64,000 nt of DNA, taken from Nitrosomonas sp. GTDB lineage: Bacteria; Pseudomonadota; Gammaproteobacteria; Burkholderiales; Nitrosomonadaceae. Positions 31,237-40,245 of the stretch are shown here, piece by piece. The stretch is from contig NZ_JAKFWH010000006.1 of assembly GCF_021731985.1 (NCBI RefSeq), positions 1 through 64,000 of the forward strand, written 5' to 3'. The position numbers and the translations under genes were made by a program. The first letter of the stretch is position 1. Each line of letters opens with the position of its first letter. The notes under the pieces are model-generated. The model made no database searches and was not told the origin of the DNA. It saw nothing but the letters and a program-made list of their open reading frames with translations.

Positions 31237-32217
31237 ATGGCAGCAAAACCGAAATTAACCCCGGAAGAGTGGGCGAAAGTACGCAGCACATGGGAATCAG
31301 ACCCGCGTGAGGGTTATGCGTGGATTATTGATGAGCTGAGTATCCCGATGACGAGAGCAGCGCTGAGAAAGGTTGCTATACGTGAGGGATGGGTTAAAAA
31401 AGCAGGAAGCAAGCCAGAAGCCCTTATCGGAACTGTTGCAAAAAATGCAAGAGTTGCAAGCAAGGTATCCAGGAATTCCAAGGTACCCGTCAAGGCACTC
31501 GACAACTCACCTAAAGAATCGCCCGTGCACCCCGCCAGCAAAGGGAATAGCAAGAAGGTATCCAAGCCCAAGGTATCCAAGGTATCCCAAACAGCGATGG
31601 TATCCAAGGTATCCAATGATGATGGTTCGGATACCATCAATGACGAGCCGGATACCATCGAGGAAACCATCGAAGAGGCTGATAAGAATCCTGGGGGCAG
31701 ACCTACACTTTATAGGGAAGAGTATAACGATCAAGTACATAGATTATGTGTATTGGGTGTGACTGATGAAGAGATAGCCAAGTATTTTGGGGTATCGAAA
31801 AACACAATAACAAACTGGAAGAATGAGCATCCGGAGTTTTTGGCATCCATGGAAGAAGGGAAGATGGAAGCTGATGCTGATGTGGCTATGTCAACTTACA
31901 AATCAGCGACCGGGAAGCACTATGTCGAGGAAGAAAAGATTGTTGTTGGTGAAGGAGTCAGGAATCTAAGAAGGCAAATCCCACCAGACGTTGCAGCACA
32001 AAGAATGTGGTTATTTAATCGCAGACCCAAAGAATGGAAGAATAAAGTCGAGGTTCAAGAAGATATCAATCTCAATGTATTCCCGCCCAAAGAAGTGCTT
32101 GATGCTGTTTACGCTGAAGCATTGGAGGTTGCCAGAAAGCGTGATGAAATGCTTATCGGCAGGCGCGAGCGGCTTGGAATTGTCATAGATCACGATACTG
32201 GTTTGATTGATGACTAA
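31237..32217 (+). CDS. Terminase small subunit
   Basis: 326 aa. N-terminal region LTPEEWAKVRSTWESDPREGYAWI with a second helix pair, a repetitive Lys/Val/Ser linker (about residues 75-150), then the DNA-recognition helix GVTDEEIAKYFGVSKNTITNWKNEHPEF and a C-terminal part ending before the large subunit. Recognises phage DNA for packaging. Longer than usual because of the linker, which encodes the GGTATCC repeats. Overlaps terL by 8 bp. Confidence 0.75.
   Translation: MAAKPKLTPEEWAKVRSTWESDPREGYAWIIDELSIPMTRAALRKVAIREGWVKKAGSKPEALIGTVAKNARVASKVSRNSKVPVKALDNSPKESPVHPASKGNSKKVSKPKVSKVSQTAMVSKVSNDDGSDTINDEPDTIEETIEEADKNPGGRPTLYREEYNDQVHRLCVLGVTDEEIAKYFGVSKNTITNWKNEHPEFLASMEEGKMEADADVAMSTYKSATGKHYVEEEKIVVGEGVRNLRRQIPPDVAAQRMWLFNRRPKEWKNKVEVQEDINLNVFPPKEVLDAVYAEALEVARKRDEMLIGRRERLGIVIDHDTGLIDD
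31464..31656. repeat. GGTATCC repeat cluster, candidate packaging (pac) site
   Basis: Six direct GGTATCC (31464, 31557, 31572, 31581, 31599, 31608) followed by two inverted copies GGATACC (31629, 31650), all within the terminase small-subunit gene. Known pac sites (P22, SPP1) lie in or beside this gene. Function inferred. Confidence 0.45.
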
Positions 32218-33730
32218 ACGAGTTCTACTTCCCGAAGATCCGCGCTGGTTGCCTTTTTGCAAACGCTATGCAGGAAGCATTGAGCAATTCGCAGTAGAAG
32301 TAGTAGGAATACACCCTTCGCGGCAACAAAATGAGCTATTTGCCAGCGTATCGCCGTCGAGATCGCGTACTTCTGTTGCATCAGGTCACGGTACCGGCAA
32401 GACAGCCGGTATAGCAATTATCGTTTTGTGGCATCAGTTGTGCTACCCCATGTCGATTACGCTGCTTACTGCGAACGACATGGATCAGCTCAAAGCCACA
32501 GTATGGAAGGAAATAGGGATATCGCACGAACGCATCAGGCGCGGCAGGCACGGATGGATTGCAGAACATCTTGAAATACTGGCCGATGCTTCATGCCGGA
32601 TAAAAGGATTTGAGCCGGTATGGTTTACCGAGAGCAAAACAGCCAATGAAAAGACCGCGAACAAAATGGCCGGTCGACACGGTGAATGGTTGCTGGTGAT
32701 TGGTGATGAAGCGTCAACACTGCCGGATGCGGTATTAACCACTTTATCCGGGGCGCTGACAGAGCAGCATAACCGGATGCTTTTAACCAGCCAGTTCACG
32801 CGCAATGCCGGTTTCTTCTACAGAACCCAGAATGAATTATCAATCAGCAATGGCGGTGAATGGAACAATCTGAGGTTCAGTTCATTTGATTCGCCTTTCG
32901 TTAGCGATGCATCGCTCAAAGAGCTGTGGGACCAGTACGACGATGATGAGAGAAACGTTCGCCTGTTAGGAATTTCACCGCAGGATTCGTCAAAGCACAT
33001 GATGAATAGGAAGGTGGCCGAGGCCATGTACCGGCGAGGGAGAATAATTGATGACAATGAGAATTTCGGCTGGATTGTCAGCGGCGATATCGCATCAGGT
33101 GAAGGATTGCGGGATAAATCGTCGTGCGTTATCGGGCGCGTCATTGGTTATGGTGATATGGGACCGGACGCGCGGCGTGTTGAAATAGTCAGGATACCCC
33201 TTTTAACAAATAAGATCCGCTCGAACATGTTTTCAGGTTATCTGGCTGATGAGGGTGCTGAGTACAGCAATGTAACTCATGTTGTTGATTCAGGCGGTCT
33301 GGGTATCAATGTATGTCAAGACTTGGAAGATTTGAATAAGGTAGTTCACCGGGTTAACTGGGGCAATCCGTGCTTCAAAAACAAGAATAAGGACAGATAC
33401 CTCAATCTTCGCGCGCAAGCCATGCATCAAGCGGCCAGGGCAGCCAAGGAAGGCCGGTTATCTGTGCGGACACTGGATTATAAAAACGTGATGCTCGATC
33501 AATCGTCACGGATTCCCAAGACATTCACTGACAAGGGACGTATTCGGGTGCCACCAAAAGGCTCGACTGAATGGGATGGTATGGGTTCGCCGGATTTGTG
33601 GGATGCGGTCTGCTTTTTTTTCTTGGAAGATGTGAATTATATTGTTGCGGAAGGTGGAGTGGGAGGTTCTGGTGGATCAGTGGCCGCAACCGCCCAGGAA
33701 AAAGTTGATGATATGTTTGCTGGTGTTTAA
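32210..33730 (+). CDS. Terminase large subunit
   Basis: 506 aa motor protein that cuts and pumps phage DNA. ATPase: Walker A VASGHGTGKTAG, Walker B WLLVIGDEAS, coupling motif LLTSQFTRN. Nuclease domain: VSGDIASGEGLRDKSSCVIG (first acidic pair), THVVDSGGLGINV and a late SPDLWDAVCFFF. ATG 32210 used; the track's TTG 32207 is less likely. Overlaps the small-subunit stop. Confidence 0.9.
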   Translation: MTKRVLLPEDPRWLPFCKRYAGSIEQFAVEVVGIHPSRQQNELFASVSPSRSRTSVASGHGTGKTAGIAIIVLWHQLCYPMSITLLTANDMDQLKATVWKEIGISHERIRRGRHGWIAEHLEILADASCRIKGFEPVWFTESKTANEKTANKMAGRHGEWLLVIGDEASTLPDAVLTTLSGALTEQHNRMLLTSQFTRNAGFFYRTQNELSISNGGEWNNLRFSSFDSPFVSDASLKELWDQYDDDERNVRLLGISPQDSSKHMMNRKVAEAMYRRGRIIDDNENFGWIVSGDIASGEGLRDKSSCVIGRVIGYGDMGPDARRVEIVRIPLLTNKIRSNMFSGYLADEGAEYSNVTHVVDSGGLGINVCQDLEDLNKVVHRVNWGNPCFKNKNKDRYLNLRAQAMHQAARAAKEGRLSVRTLDYKNVMLDQSSRIPKTFTDKGRIRVPPKGSTEWDGMGSPDLWDAVCFFFLEDVNYIVAEGGVGGSGGSVAATAQEKVDDMFAGV

Positions 33731-33743
33731 TTACAGGAGTGTT

Positions 33744-34082
33744 ATGACTAGAAGAGAAAACCCGGTACCAACCATTAAATTTATTGTTTCAAAGATTCTG
33801 AAGTGCGACAAAAAAGAAGTTTTACTCAGAAAAGAGTTAATTAAGGATCTTGGGGCTGATTCAATGCAAGTGCTGCAGATAATCATCGTAATCGAGCGTG
33901 AATTCAGGGTGGAGTTTGATGATGAGCGTCTTGGCGATAGTCTCAATGGCGGTGGGATAACGGTTAGGAAATTGATTGATGAGGTGAAGCGTAGGGTGCA
34001 TGCCTCAGATGCGTTTAAAAGAACCGTGAGTCACGCGGCAAGAGCGCCGATAATCGATGAAAATAGAGCAATAATTGATTAA
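33744..34082 (+). CDS. Acyl carrier protein-like protein encoded by the phage
   Basis: 112 aa from ATG 33744 (MTRRENPVPTIKF), preceded by CAGGAG. Residues 15-80 follow the ACP fold: FIVSKILKCDKKEVLLRKELIKDLGADSMQVLQIIIVIEREFRVEFDDE, with Ser in DSM where the phosphopantetheine arm is attached. The C-terminal 30 residues (HASDAFKRTVSHAARAP) are extra. It lies between terminase and dUTPase. Whether it is modified or used in fatty-acid or virion chemistry is unknown. Confidence 0.75.
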   Translation: MTRRENPVPTIKFIVSKILKCDKKEVLLRKELIKDLGADSMQVLQIIIVIEREFRVEFDDERLGDSLNGGGITVRKLIDEVKRRVHASDAFKRTVSHAARAPIIDENRAIID

Positions 34083-34097
34083 AAAGGAGATTGAGTC

Positions 34098-34343
34098 ATG
34101 AGATATATCATTGAATTGATTAAGACTGTTAGCAAGATCATTGAGAAATACGATACCAAGGATGATGTAACAGTTAGAGTAACCGCAAGGAGAAAGATGT
34201 TGATAGGCAATGGATGCTATGAATATAGAGCATTACCAATGGCGGTTGAAATCGAGAACGATATTAAGCCAATTGATAAAGATCATCCAATTTGGATGGC
34301 GGCTTATAGAGATTTGAAAAAATCAATGGGAGTTCAACAATGA
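34098..34343 (+). CDS. Hypothetical phage protein
   Basis: 81 aa, AAAGGAG before ATG 34098. Helix then basic strands ([20 protein letters not shown]). Stop overlaps the dut start (ATGA). No family recognised. Confidence 0.55.
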   Translation: MRYIIELIKTVSKIIEKYDTKDDVTVRVTARRKMLIGNGCYEYRALPMAVEIENDIKPIDKDHPIWMAAYRDLKKSMGVQQ

Positions 34344-34807
34344 ATAAATTTGAACTAAAAATATTGAGTAACCTGATTGCAGCCGAAAATTTGAAGCCAA
34401 AGACACCTGGTAGTGCCGGTATCGATCTGATGGCGGTGACATTTCCTTCTATTTCATCTAACAATGACGGTTTTGTTGATATCAATCCTGGTGAGGTGAT
34501 ATTGATTGGTACCGGAATCGCAATTCATCTCGCAAACCCAGGATACGCCGGTATGATATTGCCGCGCTCTGGATTGGGGCACAAAGGGCTTGTGCTTGGT
34601 AACCTGGTGGGCTTGATTGATTCGGATTATCAAGGGGAATTAAAGGTTTCTGCCTGGAATAGAACGAATGAAGCTATTAAAATTAATCGAATGGACAGAA
34701 TCGCACAGCTTGTCATCGTGCCGGTGATGGTTCCTGAATTCACTATTGTGGATAGCTTTGGTGAGTCTGCGAGGGGTGCTGGGGGATTTGGGTCAACGGG
34801 TTTGTGA
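34340..34807 (+). CDS. dut: dUTPase (deoxyuridine triphosphatase)
   Basis: 155 aa, complete trimeric dUTPase converting dUTP to dUMP and PPi. All five motifs are present: [41 protein letters not shown] and [10 protein letters not shown]. The insertion SNNDGFVD after motif I is unusual but short. Keeps uracil out of phage DNA and supplies dUMP. Confidence 0.93.
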   Translation: MNKFELKILSNLIAAENLKPKTPGSAGIDLMAVTFPSISSNNDGFVDINPGEVILIGTGIAIHLANPGYAGMILPRSGLGHKGLVLGNLVGLIDSDYQGELKVSAWNRTNEAIKINRMDRIAQLVIVPVMVPEFTIVDSFGESARGAGGFGSTGL

Positions 34808-34841
34808 GACAAAATATCTAATATAATAGAGATCATATAAC

Positions 34842-34932
34842 AATAACTTGCAACTCTTGCCAGCTCTAAGACCTGTTTGTTTTGTGCCTAATTCGATGTT
34901 ATTGACTCTCACAATGGCGCAATTTTGTCACA
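34842..34932. repeat. Flanking repeat A of the SLATT-like gene
   Basis: 91 bp from AATAACTTG to TTGTCACA. It aligns without gaps to 35527-35617 at about 57% identity, with the two ends nearly identical (AATAACTTG, TTGTCACA) and identical total length. It precedes the SLATT-like gene; the matching copy follows it. Confidence 0.45.
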
Positions 34933-35066
34933 GTATTAGATATTCTATTAGACTCACTAGATAGTTATTTGATAGAATAATTTCGTTGGTCAGTGATCCC
35001 TGTTCTTATACATGTTTGATTAGACAGAATATAGCGATATTAATTTTTATTGCTAGCGGAGAAGTT

Positions 35067-35528
35067 ATGGCAGATACAGATAATGTGCCTCAAAGGCAGT
35101 CAGTTCCAGAGATGGTGTCGTCTCGAAATAGCACATTTAAGTACTGGCAAAGAATCTGGTACGCAGTTCACTATTTATCCGGCCTTATCGCCGTCATTGC
35201 AGGTGGTCTTGCCACTGCTGCAGTTGCTATTACCACTGATCCAAATACGGTTAGTTATCCGGCATATTCCGCTTTTATCGAACAAGTTCCTTGGATATGG
35301 GGCTTGATTGCAAGTCTTTTTAGTGGGATTGTTACCTTTCTTGGGCCCTTACGAAAAGCCGAGAGTTACAAGCATGCATATTATCGTTTATCCACTGCTA
35401 TTACTCGGTATGAGGAGAGCCTCATTGAGAAGGTGCAGTTACTTGAAGAGTTTGAGACCGCCCAAAACACTGTGCTTATTGGTGATCCCTCTGCTTATAA
35501 AGCACGTGACCGCACTCAGATAAATTAA
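35067..35528 (+). CDS. SLATT-like two-transmembrane protein
   Basis: 153 aa from ATG 35067 (MADTDNVPQRQ), ribosome site GGAGAAG; the track start 34986 lies in the leader. Two membrane segments (YLSGLIAVIAGGLATAAVAI and WGLIASLFSGIVTFLGPL) are followed by a long cytoplasmic helix (YKHAYYRLSTAITRYEESLIEK), the SLATT layout of pore-forming effectors linked to nucleotide-signal defence. No sensor gene is adjacent, so the assignment stays tentative. AT-rich like its neighbour. Confidence 0.55.
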   Translation: MADTDNVPQRQSVPEMVSSRNSTFKYWQRIWYAVHYLSGLIAVIAGGLATAAVAITTDPNTVSYPAYSAFIEQVPWIWGLIASLFSGIVTFLGPLRKAESYKHAYYRLSTAITRYEESLIEKVQLLEEFETAQNTVLIGDPSAYKARDRTQIN

Positions 35529-35617
35529 TAACTTGTAGTTCTTGTCAAAGCCAAAACAAGTCCCATAATGTACTAATCACGTTTATTTGTGCCAGAACTT
35601 GGCACAAAATTGTCACA
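35527..35617. repeat. Flanking repeat B of the SLATT-like gene
   Basis: Partner of 34842-34932. It also contains the inverted repeat TGTGCCA-GAACT-TGGCACA. It starts at the SLATT-like stop codon. The remaining 180 bp before the next gene is AT-rich without a clear promoter. Confidence 0.45.
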
Positions 35618-35798
35618 AATTTACTTATATCCTGTTAGTCTTCCCGTTTATTAATTCATATACCTATAATGATCATAGCGCTATAAGAAAATTAATGTGC
35701 ATGTAATATCGCAGTATCTTAGCAACAATCAACTTATATGGTCATTGTAATTTTGAGCTATTAAGAATTCTTTAATAAGGCTCTTCAGCAAAAAACAA

Positions 35799-37331
35799 AT
35801 GTCATTACAACAATATAGATCTCAAAAGTATCAACGAAAGGCACATCAAATCAAGAAGCACCTTAAATGTTATGATGAACTTGATATATTGAATGCTTGT
35901 GCTGATTATATATATGCACCAATCAAGGAAGAGATAGATCATTTACAACGCCAACCTTGGGTAGTGCTATTGGTACTGAAATGGAGCTTTCTGGATAGAA
36001 GCAAAGAAGAAATTTATAGAAAAGATTATTTGGATAGCAAGAAATTCTATGATGTGATTAACAGGACATACAAGCTATCGAACTTGATCAAAATGCCCCA
36101 TGAATATTCACATCACCTCCTATTTCTTAGAAATATAGCGTATCAACAATTTATCTATCAACGACCATTTTCTGCATCTATGTATGGTAGGCAAGTAAAT
36201 TGGTTCGGAAATCTACCTCAGAACCATACACTAAGAAGAAGATTCAAAGAAATATATGGGATTGAATGTGAAGACTTTTTATCTCTATCTTTAGCTTTAA
36301 TTACTAAGTTTTTTGATAGATCTAATCACACTATTGACTTGAACTGGTTTTCACCAATCTTCCCTACTTTTGAACCATCTTATATTGAAAGATTTCTGGA
36401 TTCATTGAGTGTTGATATTGTTTACATTTCACGTGAACTGAAAGAAGTTAACCTATCGACAGGGGGGTATGAAGAGTATTACGAGCAATCCCCTTTTGCA
36501 AGATTTCCGCTAATAAAACATGAGAATAAGTACACATGCATACACCCATGTATTTTGTATAGGCGCTTAGAATATTTTATATACGATGCGTTAAAAGAGG
36601 ACAACCCAAGTAAGATGATGGAATATTTCTCGGGTCTATTCGAGAGCTACCTATCAAAAGGCCTAGATTATGCCAATTTAACGTATGTTACTGAGAAAAT
36701 ACTTAAATCAAATCTACCAAATCACGTTAAATGTGTTGATTACGTTGTTTATGACGATTATGCGAATATTTTTATTGATGCGAAAGCTGTGGAAATGCCT
36801 TATTTAGGAAAAATCACTGGAAATCCAGAGATTATTCTAAACAAAGTAAAGAGCACGGCAATAAAAGCTGTTGAACAAGCAAATCGATTAAATGAATACT
36901 TATTTGAAATCCGTAGTGAGAAACTACCTCAATTCAAGAAATCTAACTATTTATTAGTAGTGACGTGTAAAGAACTGTATCTTGGGTCTGGGGCATCCTT
37001 GTATGATTCGATAGGAAAAAGGAAACTTGATGAGTTATATCAAACTATTCCGAACGAGGCTTTAATTGATCCTAAGCACATTTATTTTATCAGCGTCGAT
37101 CAGTTTGATTTCCTAATGTCGATTATAAAAGAGAGAAATTTGTCACTTAAAAGTTTACTGGATCAAGTTATTTCTGAAGATGCTAACCCATCAACAAGGA
37201 AATTCGATTTTTCTCAGCACATTTATAGTTTGGATAAACAGGCCATTATTCCTAAGTATTTGGAGGAAGAAATAAACAGTAAATTTGAGTATCTTAAGTC
37301 TTTTACTATAAATTCGATATCGACCGGATAA
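35799..37331 (+). CDS. 510-aa cargo protein with possible restriction-nuclease motif
   Basis: No family recognised with confidence. Rich in Tyr, Phe, Lys and Ile and clearly more AT-rich than phage genes nearby. A central segment CVDYVVYDDYANIFIDAKAVEM gives D...D-x-K as in PD-(D/E)XK nucleases, followed by AVEQANRLNEYLFEIRSEK and a strand NYLLVVTCKELYLG. Single large AT-rich genes at such positions in prophages are often antiphage defence genes; that is inference. It has its own long upstream region and no overlap with phage genes. Confidence 0.55.
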   Translation: MSLQQYRSQKYQRKAHQIKKHLKCYDELDILNACADYIYAPIKEEIDHLQRQPWVVLLVLKWSFLDRSKEEIYRKDYLDSKKFYDVINRTYKLSNLIKMPHEYSHHLLFLRNIAYQQFIYQRPFSASMYGRQVNWFGNLPQNHTLRRRFKEIYGIECEDFLSLSLALITKFFDRSNHTIDLNWFSPIFPTFEPSYIERFLDSLSVDIVYISRELKEVNLSTGGYEEYYEQSPFARFPLIKHENKYTCIHPCILYRRLEYFIYDALKEDNPSKMMEYFSGLFESYLSKGLDYANLTYVTEKILKSNLPNHVKCVDYVVYDDYANIFIDAKAVEMPYLGKITGNPEIILNKVKSTAIKAVEQANRLNEYLFEIRSEKLPQFKKSNYLLVVTCKELYLGSGASLYDSIGKRKLDELYQTIPNEALIDPKHIYFISVDQFDFLMSIIKERNLSLKSLLDQVISEDANPSTRKFDFSQHIYSLDKQAIIPKYLEEEINSKFEYLKSFTINSISTG

Positions 37332-37559
37332 ATTTCGGACCGAACGATAGGATAAGAACATAAAATATTGAAAGTTATATATGGCTGCAGTTATTTTTTT
37401 GGTTCTACGGCGGACAGAAACCGTTTCCGGGTGCGACGGCCGACACGACGCAAGGCCATGATCAACTTTGTTGACCGCTTATTAATATAATTTTCTGGAA
37501 TACTCGGCTTAGATCCGCCAAAAACTTAAGTAGAAATTACATATAAGTTATCATGTCTT

Positions 37560-37979
37560 ATGTGCGGCGGAATCCAATATCAAGATCAAAAAATCTACTT
37601 TCCACAGCCCGAGGCTAGATTGCCTATAAATCTAAGGAAGGGCGGAATAACTTGGGTTGTTTGGGGTAGACGTAAAGATGAGTCAGTAGGTAAATTCCCC
37701 AATGGTGGATGGGCACGAATCGATTCCATCAAGATGGGCAAATGGAAACCTTGGCATCCTAGACCTGTATTGATTCCTGCTGAAAGCTTCATGGAAAAAG
37801 ATCACGATAAACAATCCCATTGGATAACCTTGGTGCCGGGGATGGCAATTCAGGCGTTACTGGCTGAGCGTGAGGGTGAACAAAGGGTGTATGTGGTTAC
37901 TGAAGAAACTCCACCTGAGTATCACTGGATTCATGATCGGTGGCCAAGATTGAGGAAGATCGCAACTATCGCGGATTGA
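37560..37979 (+). CDS. Compact SRAP/YedK (HMCES-like) protein
   Basis: 139 aa. MCGGIQY places the catalytic Cys at position 2 after Met removal, as in SRAP proteins that form a covalent link to abasic sites in single-stranded DNA. IPAESFMEK matches the Glu-containing block and HWIHDRWPRL the conserved His block. It lacks the usual N-R-x-E segment and is shorter than the 200-230 aa family norm, so it is a reduced version. May protect phage DNA ends; linked to SOS-type repair with umuC elsewhere. Confidence 0.7.
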   Translation: MCGGIQYQDQKIYFPQPEARLPINLRKGGITWVVWGRRKDESVGKFPNGGWARIDSIKMGKWKPWHPRPVLIPAESFMEKDHDKQSHWITLVPGMAIQALLAEREGEQRVYVVTEETPPEYHWIHDRWPRLRKIATIAD

Positions 37980-38032
37980 ATTTAGCGACATCCTTTTACA
38001 CACTTAACTAATGCAATTTACAGGGCAAAACC

Positions 38033-38278
38033 ATGCAAATAAACTGGACGAAATGCTCTGAGAAGATGCCTAGCTGGGAGCCTGATAACAAATTAATATG
38101 TCGATTCAGTAGTGAAGCTGATTATATTGTTGTTGAGGATTTTATGTACGATATCAACAGAAAGGGTTTCGTAAATCCTGTTAACCAGTACAACGCAATG
38201 GAATTGGATATTGAATGGACTACATTCACTTCAGAAAAATGGAATACTTGTATCAAATCGACGCAAGCAATGCGCTAG
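38033..38278 (+). CDS. Hypothetical protein, DUF551-like start
   Basis: 81 aa. INWTKCSEKMPSWEPDNKLI resembles the start of small phage proteins of the DUF551 type; the remainder is acidic and aromatic. Function unknown. Confidence 0.45.
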   Translation: MQINWTKCSEKMPSWEPDNKLICRFSSEADYIVVEDFMYDINRKGFVNPVNQYNAMELDIEWTTFTSEKWNTCIKSTQAMR

Positions 38279-38362
38279 AAAAAGGTGATTCTGTCAAGTA
38301 ATCTGCACAAAATAGCGGAATTCTCAAATTTTGAACCAAATTGTGCAGATTTCTCGAATCGC

Positions 38363-39523
38363 TTACGCCGCTGATACTTTCCTGCGATGTGCCATAAAAC
38401 CCATTAACCCTAAGCCAGCCAAAAGCATAGCGTAGGTTTGTGGTTCTGGCACTGGAAATGGAGAAAGAAGAAATGCTTCGGTATGCCCATGAAATTTGCC
38501 ATACCCAACAATTTGGCCATTATTATTGATTGCCTGCGCTACAACATTGGTCCATCCTGCGCCAATAACGGCAGGTAATAGTGAAAGATCAGTCATTTCA
38601 TTATTGCTAAATAAGAAAGAGTTCCCGCCATCAGTGGTAGATAAATATCCGACTACTTGTCCCGAATCGTTGATATCTGTGGCGTAAGAGAATGCACCGC
38701 CCTGACCATCCAGCAAGTCGGTCGTTCCAACCCCATTTGGGCCTGTGATGAATGCATGATATACAGTATCTCCAGCAAGGTAAGACCCGCCCACCACTTG
38801 CCCTGCATTATTGATGCTATTGGCGTTGCTGTAACTTCCGCCAAGGTTCTCTAAGACAGTTATTCCTGTCCCGTTAGGTCCTGTGATAAAAGGACGTGTT
38901 AAATTTTCCGTGCCATTCATTAAATACCCTGTTACTTGACCGGAATCATTAATTCCTGAGGCGCTAGAATAGTTCCATTGGTCAAACCTAGTAAATCCAT
39001 TCAGGCCAATACCATTAGTGCCAGTAATAAAGGCCGTTATATAAGGTTCCCCGCCATCAGTACCTGCAACTTGTCCAGAATTATTGATAGCAAAAGCCTC
39101 ACTATATTCAAAGTCATTATTTTCACCAGGATGCACACTTAAAAATCCTAAATCGTTCATTCCACCACCATTAGGGCCCGTTATAAAAGCGTGAGTCCTG
39201 AAGTAGCCTAAGCTAGAAGATCCTACTACTTGTCCAGAATCGTTGATGCCGGTAGCTATACTGTTTTTTCCACCCAACGTGCCCAGGTCCGACATGCCAG
39301 CGCCATTAGGCCCGGTTATGAAGGCACGGTAGTTACCTATAGTGCCGTAAGACCCTACTACCTGCCCAGAATTATTTATATCATAGGCCTCACTTATTGT
39401 TCCTCCCAGAGTTCCCAAGGCACGAATTGACCAATCTGCAAGAGCCATCGTGGGTATTGAAGCTGCGGCAATCCCAGCGAGAAAGACTGCAGTGCGTTTA
39501 ATTTTTGAAAGTTTATTGTTCAT
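38363..39523 (-). CDS. PEP-CTERM protein with HAF repeats
   Basis: 386 aa from ATG 39523 (MNNKLSKIKRTAVFLAGIAAASIPTMALA), with GGAAAAT upstream; the track start 39592 adds a leader without signal features. After the signal peptide come about seven beta repeats built on INNSGQVVG / INDSGQVVG and AFITGPNG-GM-DLGTLGG (HAF repeats). The tail VPEPQTYAMLLAGLGLMGFMAHRRKVSAA is a PEP-CTERM exosortase signal. Extracellular role unknown. Leftward, against the phage genes, as for the other PEP-CTERM cargo. Confidence 0.88.
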   Translation of the reverse strand: MNNKLSKIKRTAVFLAGIAAASIPTMALADWSIRALGTLGGTISEAYDINNSGQVVGSYGTIGNYRAFITGPNGAGMSDLGTLGGKNSIATGINDSGQVVGSSSLGYFRTHAFITGPNGGGMNDLGFLSVHPGENNDFEYSEAFAINNSGQVAGTDGGEPYITAFITGTNGIGLNGFTRFDQWNYSSASGINDSGQVTGYLMNGTENLTRPFITGPNGTGITVLENLGGSYSNANSINNAGQVVGGSYLAGDTVYHAFITGPNGVGTTDLLDGQGGAFSYATDINDSGQVVGYLSTTDGGNSFLFSNNEMTDLSLLPAVIGAGWTNVVAQAINNNGQIVGYGKFHGHTEAFLLSPFPVPEPQTYAMLLAGLGLMGFMAHRRKVSAA

Positions 39524-39636
39524 TATTTTCCTTTTTTGAAATCTCATTTTGCTCAGGCTTCTCCTTGGCACAGCAAAAGTATTGTTCAGCATTATTAAAC
39601 TCTAAATACTGAGGGATCTGAATACATCATAAAAAA

Positions 39637-40245
39637 TCAGAAAGCCCGAATAGCACGAACTCTCTGAGGAATATCTTTTTGTGTTGGATCTCGATTTTGA
39701 TCTTGGTTATAAATATAAATGGAGAAAAGAACATCACTGCCCTCAGTGGAACTCCAATAAAAACTGTCGTGGAACCCAAACCCAGAATCACTTCTGCTCC
39801 AGATGTATAAGTTTTCACGCATCAGTTTTAATTCCTGAACTGAGGGTAAAAACCAATCGGAATAACCATTGAGTTCGTAATTTGCAGCAAGTTCTGCAGC
39901 TGTACCTGGTTCTGTACAATCCGCCAAGATATCGGCAGTATTTTGCGCGCCAGTTCCGACTTTATATCCTGCTGCTCCGGGTATATCTGAAACCGTAAGA
40001 CATCCCCAGGGTGCATCACCTAGATCTGCTGGCGCGGTCTCCAATCCATGATGCCCGCGAACTCTACTGCCCCCACCATCGCTAATATGAAACACAATTC
40101 CACCGGCAGGTCCGGTTTTGCCAATTTCATAAACGGTAGCTGCTGCGGGTTTTTGGGGTTTCTGCGCAAAGACGTTGCCAGACAGAATTATTGCGATACT
40201 TAGCATTACTATGCTTAGAATCGTAGTTGATTGATATTGTTTCAT
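39637..40245 (-). CDS. Secreted DUF1566 (Lcl C-terminal-like) protein
   Basis: 202 aa from ATG 40245 (MKQYQSTTILSIVMLSIAIILSGNVFA), with AAAGGGAAAAGC upstream. After the signal peptide: GKTGPAGGIVFHISDGG, LETAPADLGDAPWGC, YSDWFLPSVQELKLMRENL, FYWSSTEGSD and IPQRVRAIRAF, the DUF1566 pattern found in adhesin-like exported proteins. Probably co-acquired with the PEP-CTERM gene downstream. Confidence 0.78.
   Translation of the reverse strand: MKQYQSTTILSIVMLSIAIILSGNVFAQKPQKPAAATVYEIGKTGPAGGIVFHISDGGGSRVRGHHGLETAPADLGDAPWGCLTVSDIPGAAGYKVGTGAQNTADILADCTEPGTAAELAANYELNGYSDWFLPSVQELKLMRENLYIWSRSDSGFGFHDSFYWSSTEGSDVLFSIYIYNQDQNRDPTQKDIPQRVRAIRAF

Noticed and set aside
31373-31762. ORF with PRYPRYPKQRWYPRYP repeats
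   Set aside because: A frame-shifted reading of the GGTATCC repeats within the terminase gene.
38310-38350. CTGCACAA ... TTGTGCAG as a terminator of the 38363 gene or its neighbour
   Set aside because: The 8-bp stem has a very long loop and no U-run on either strand.
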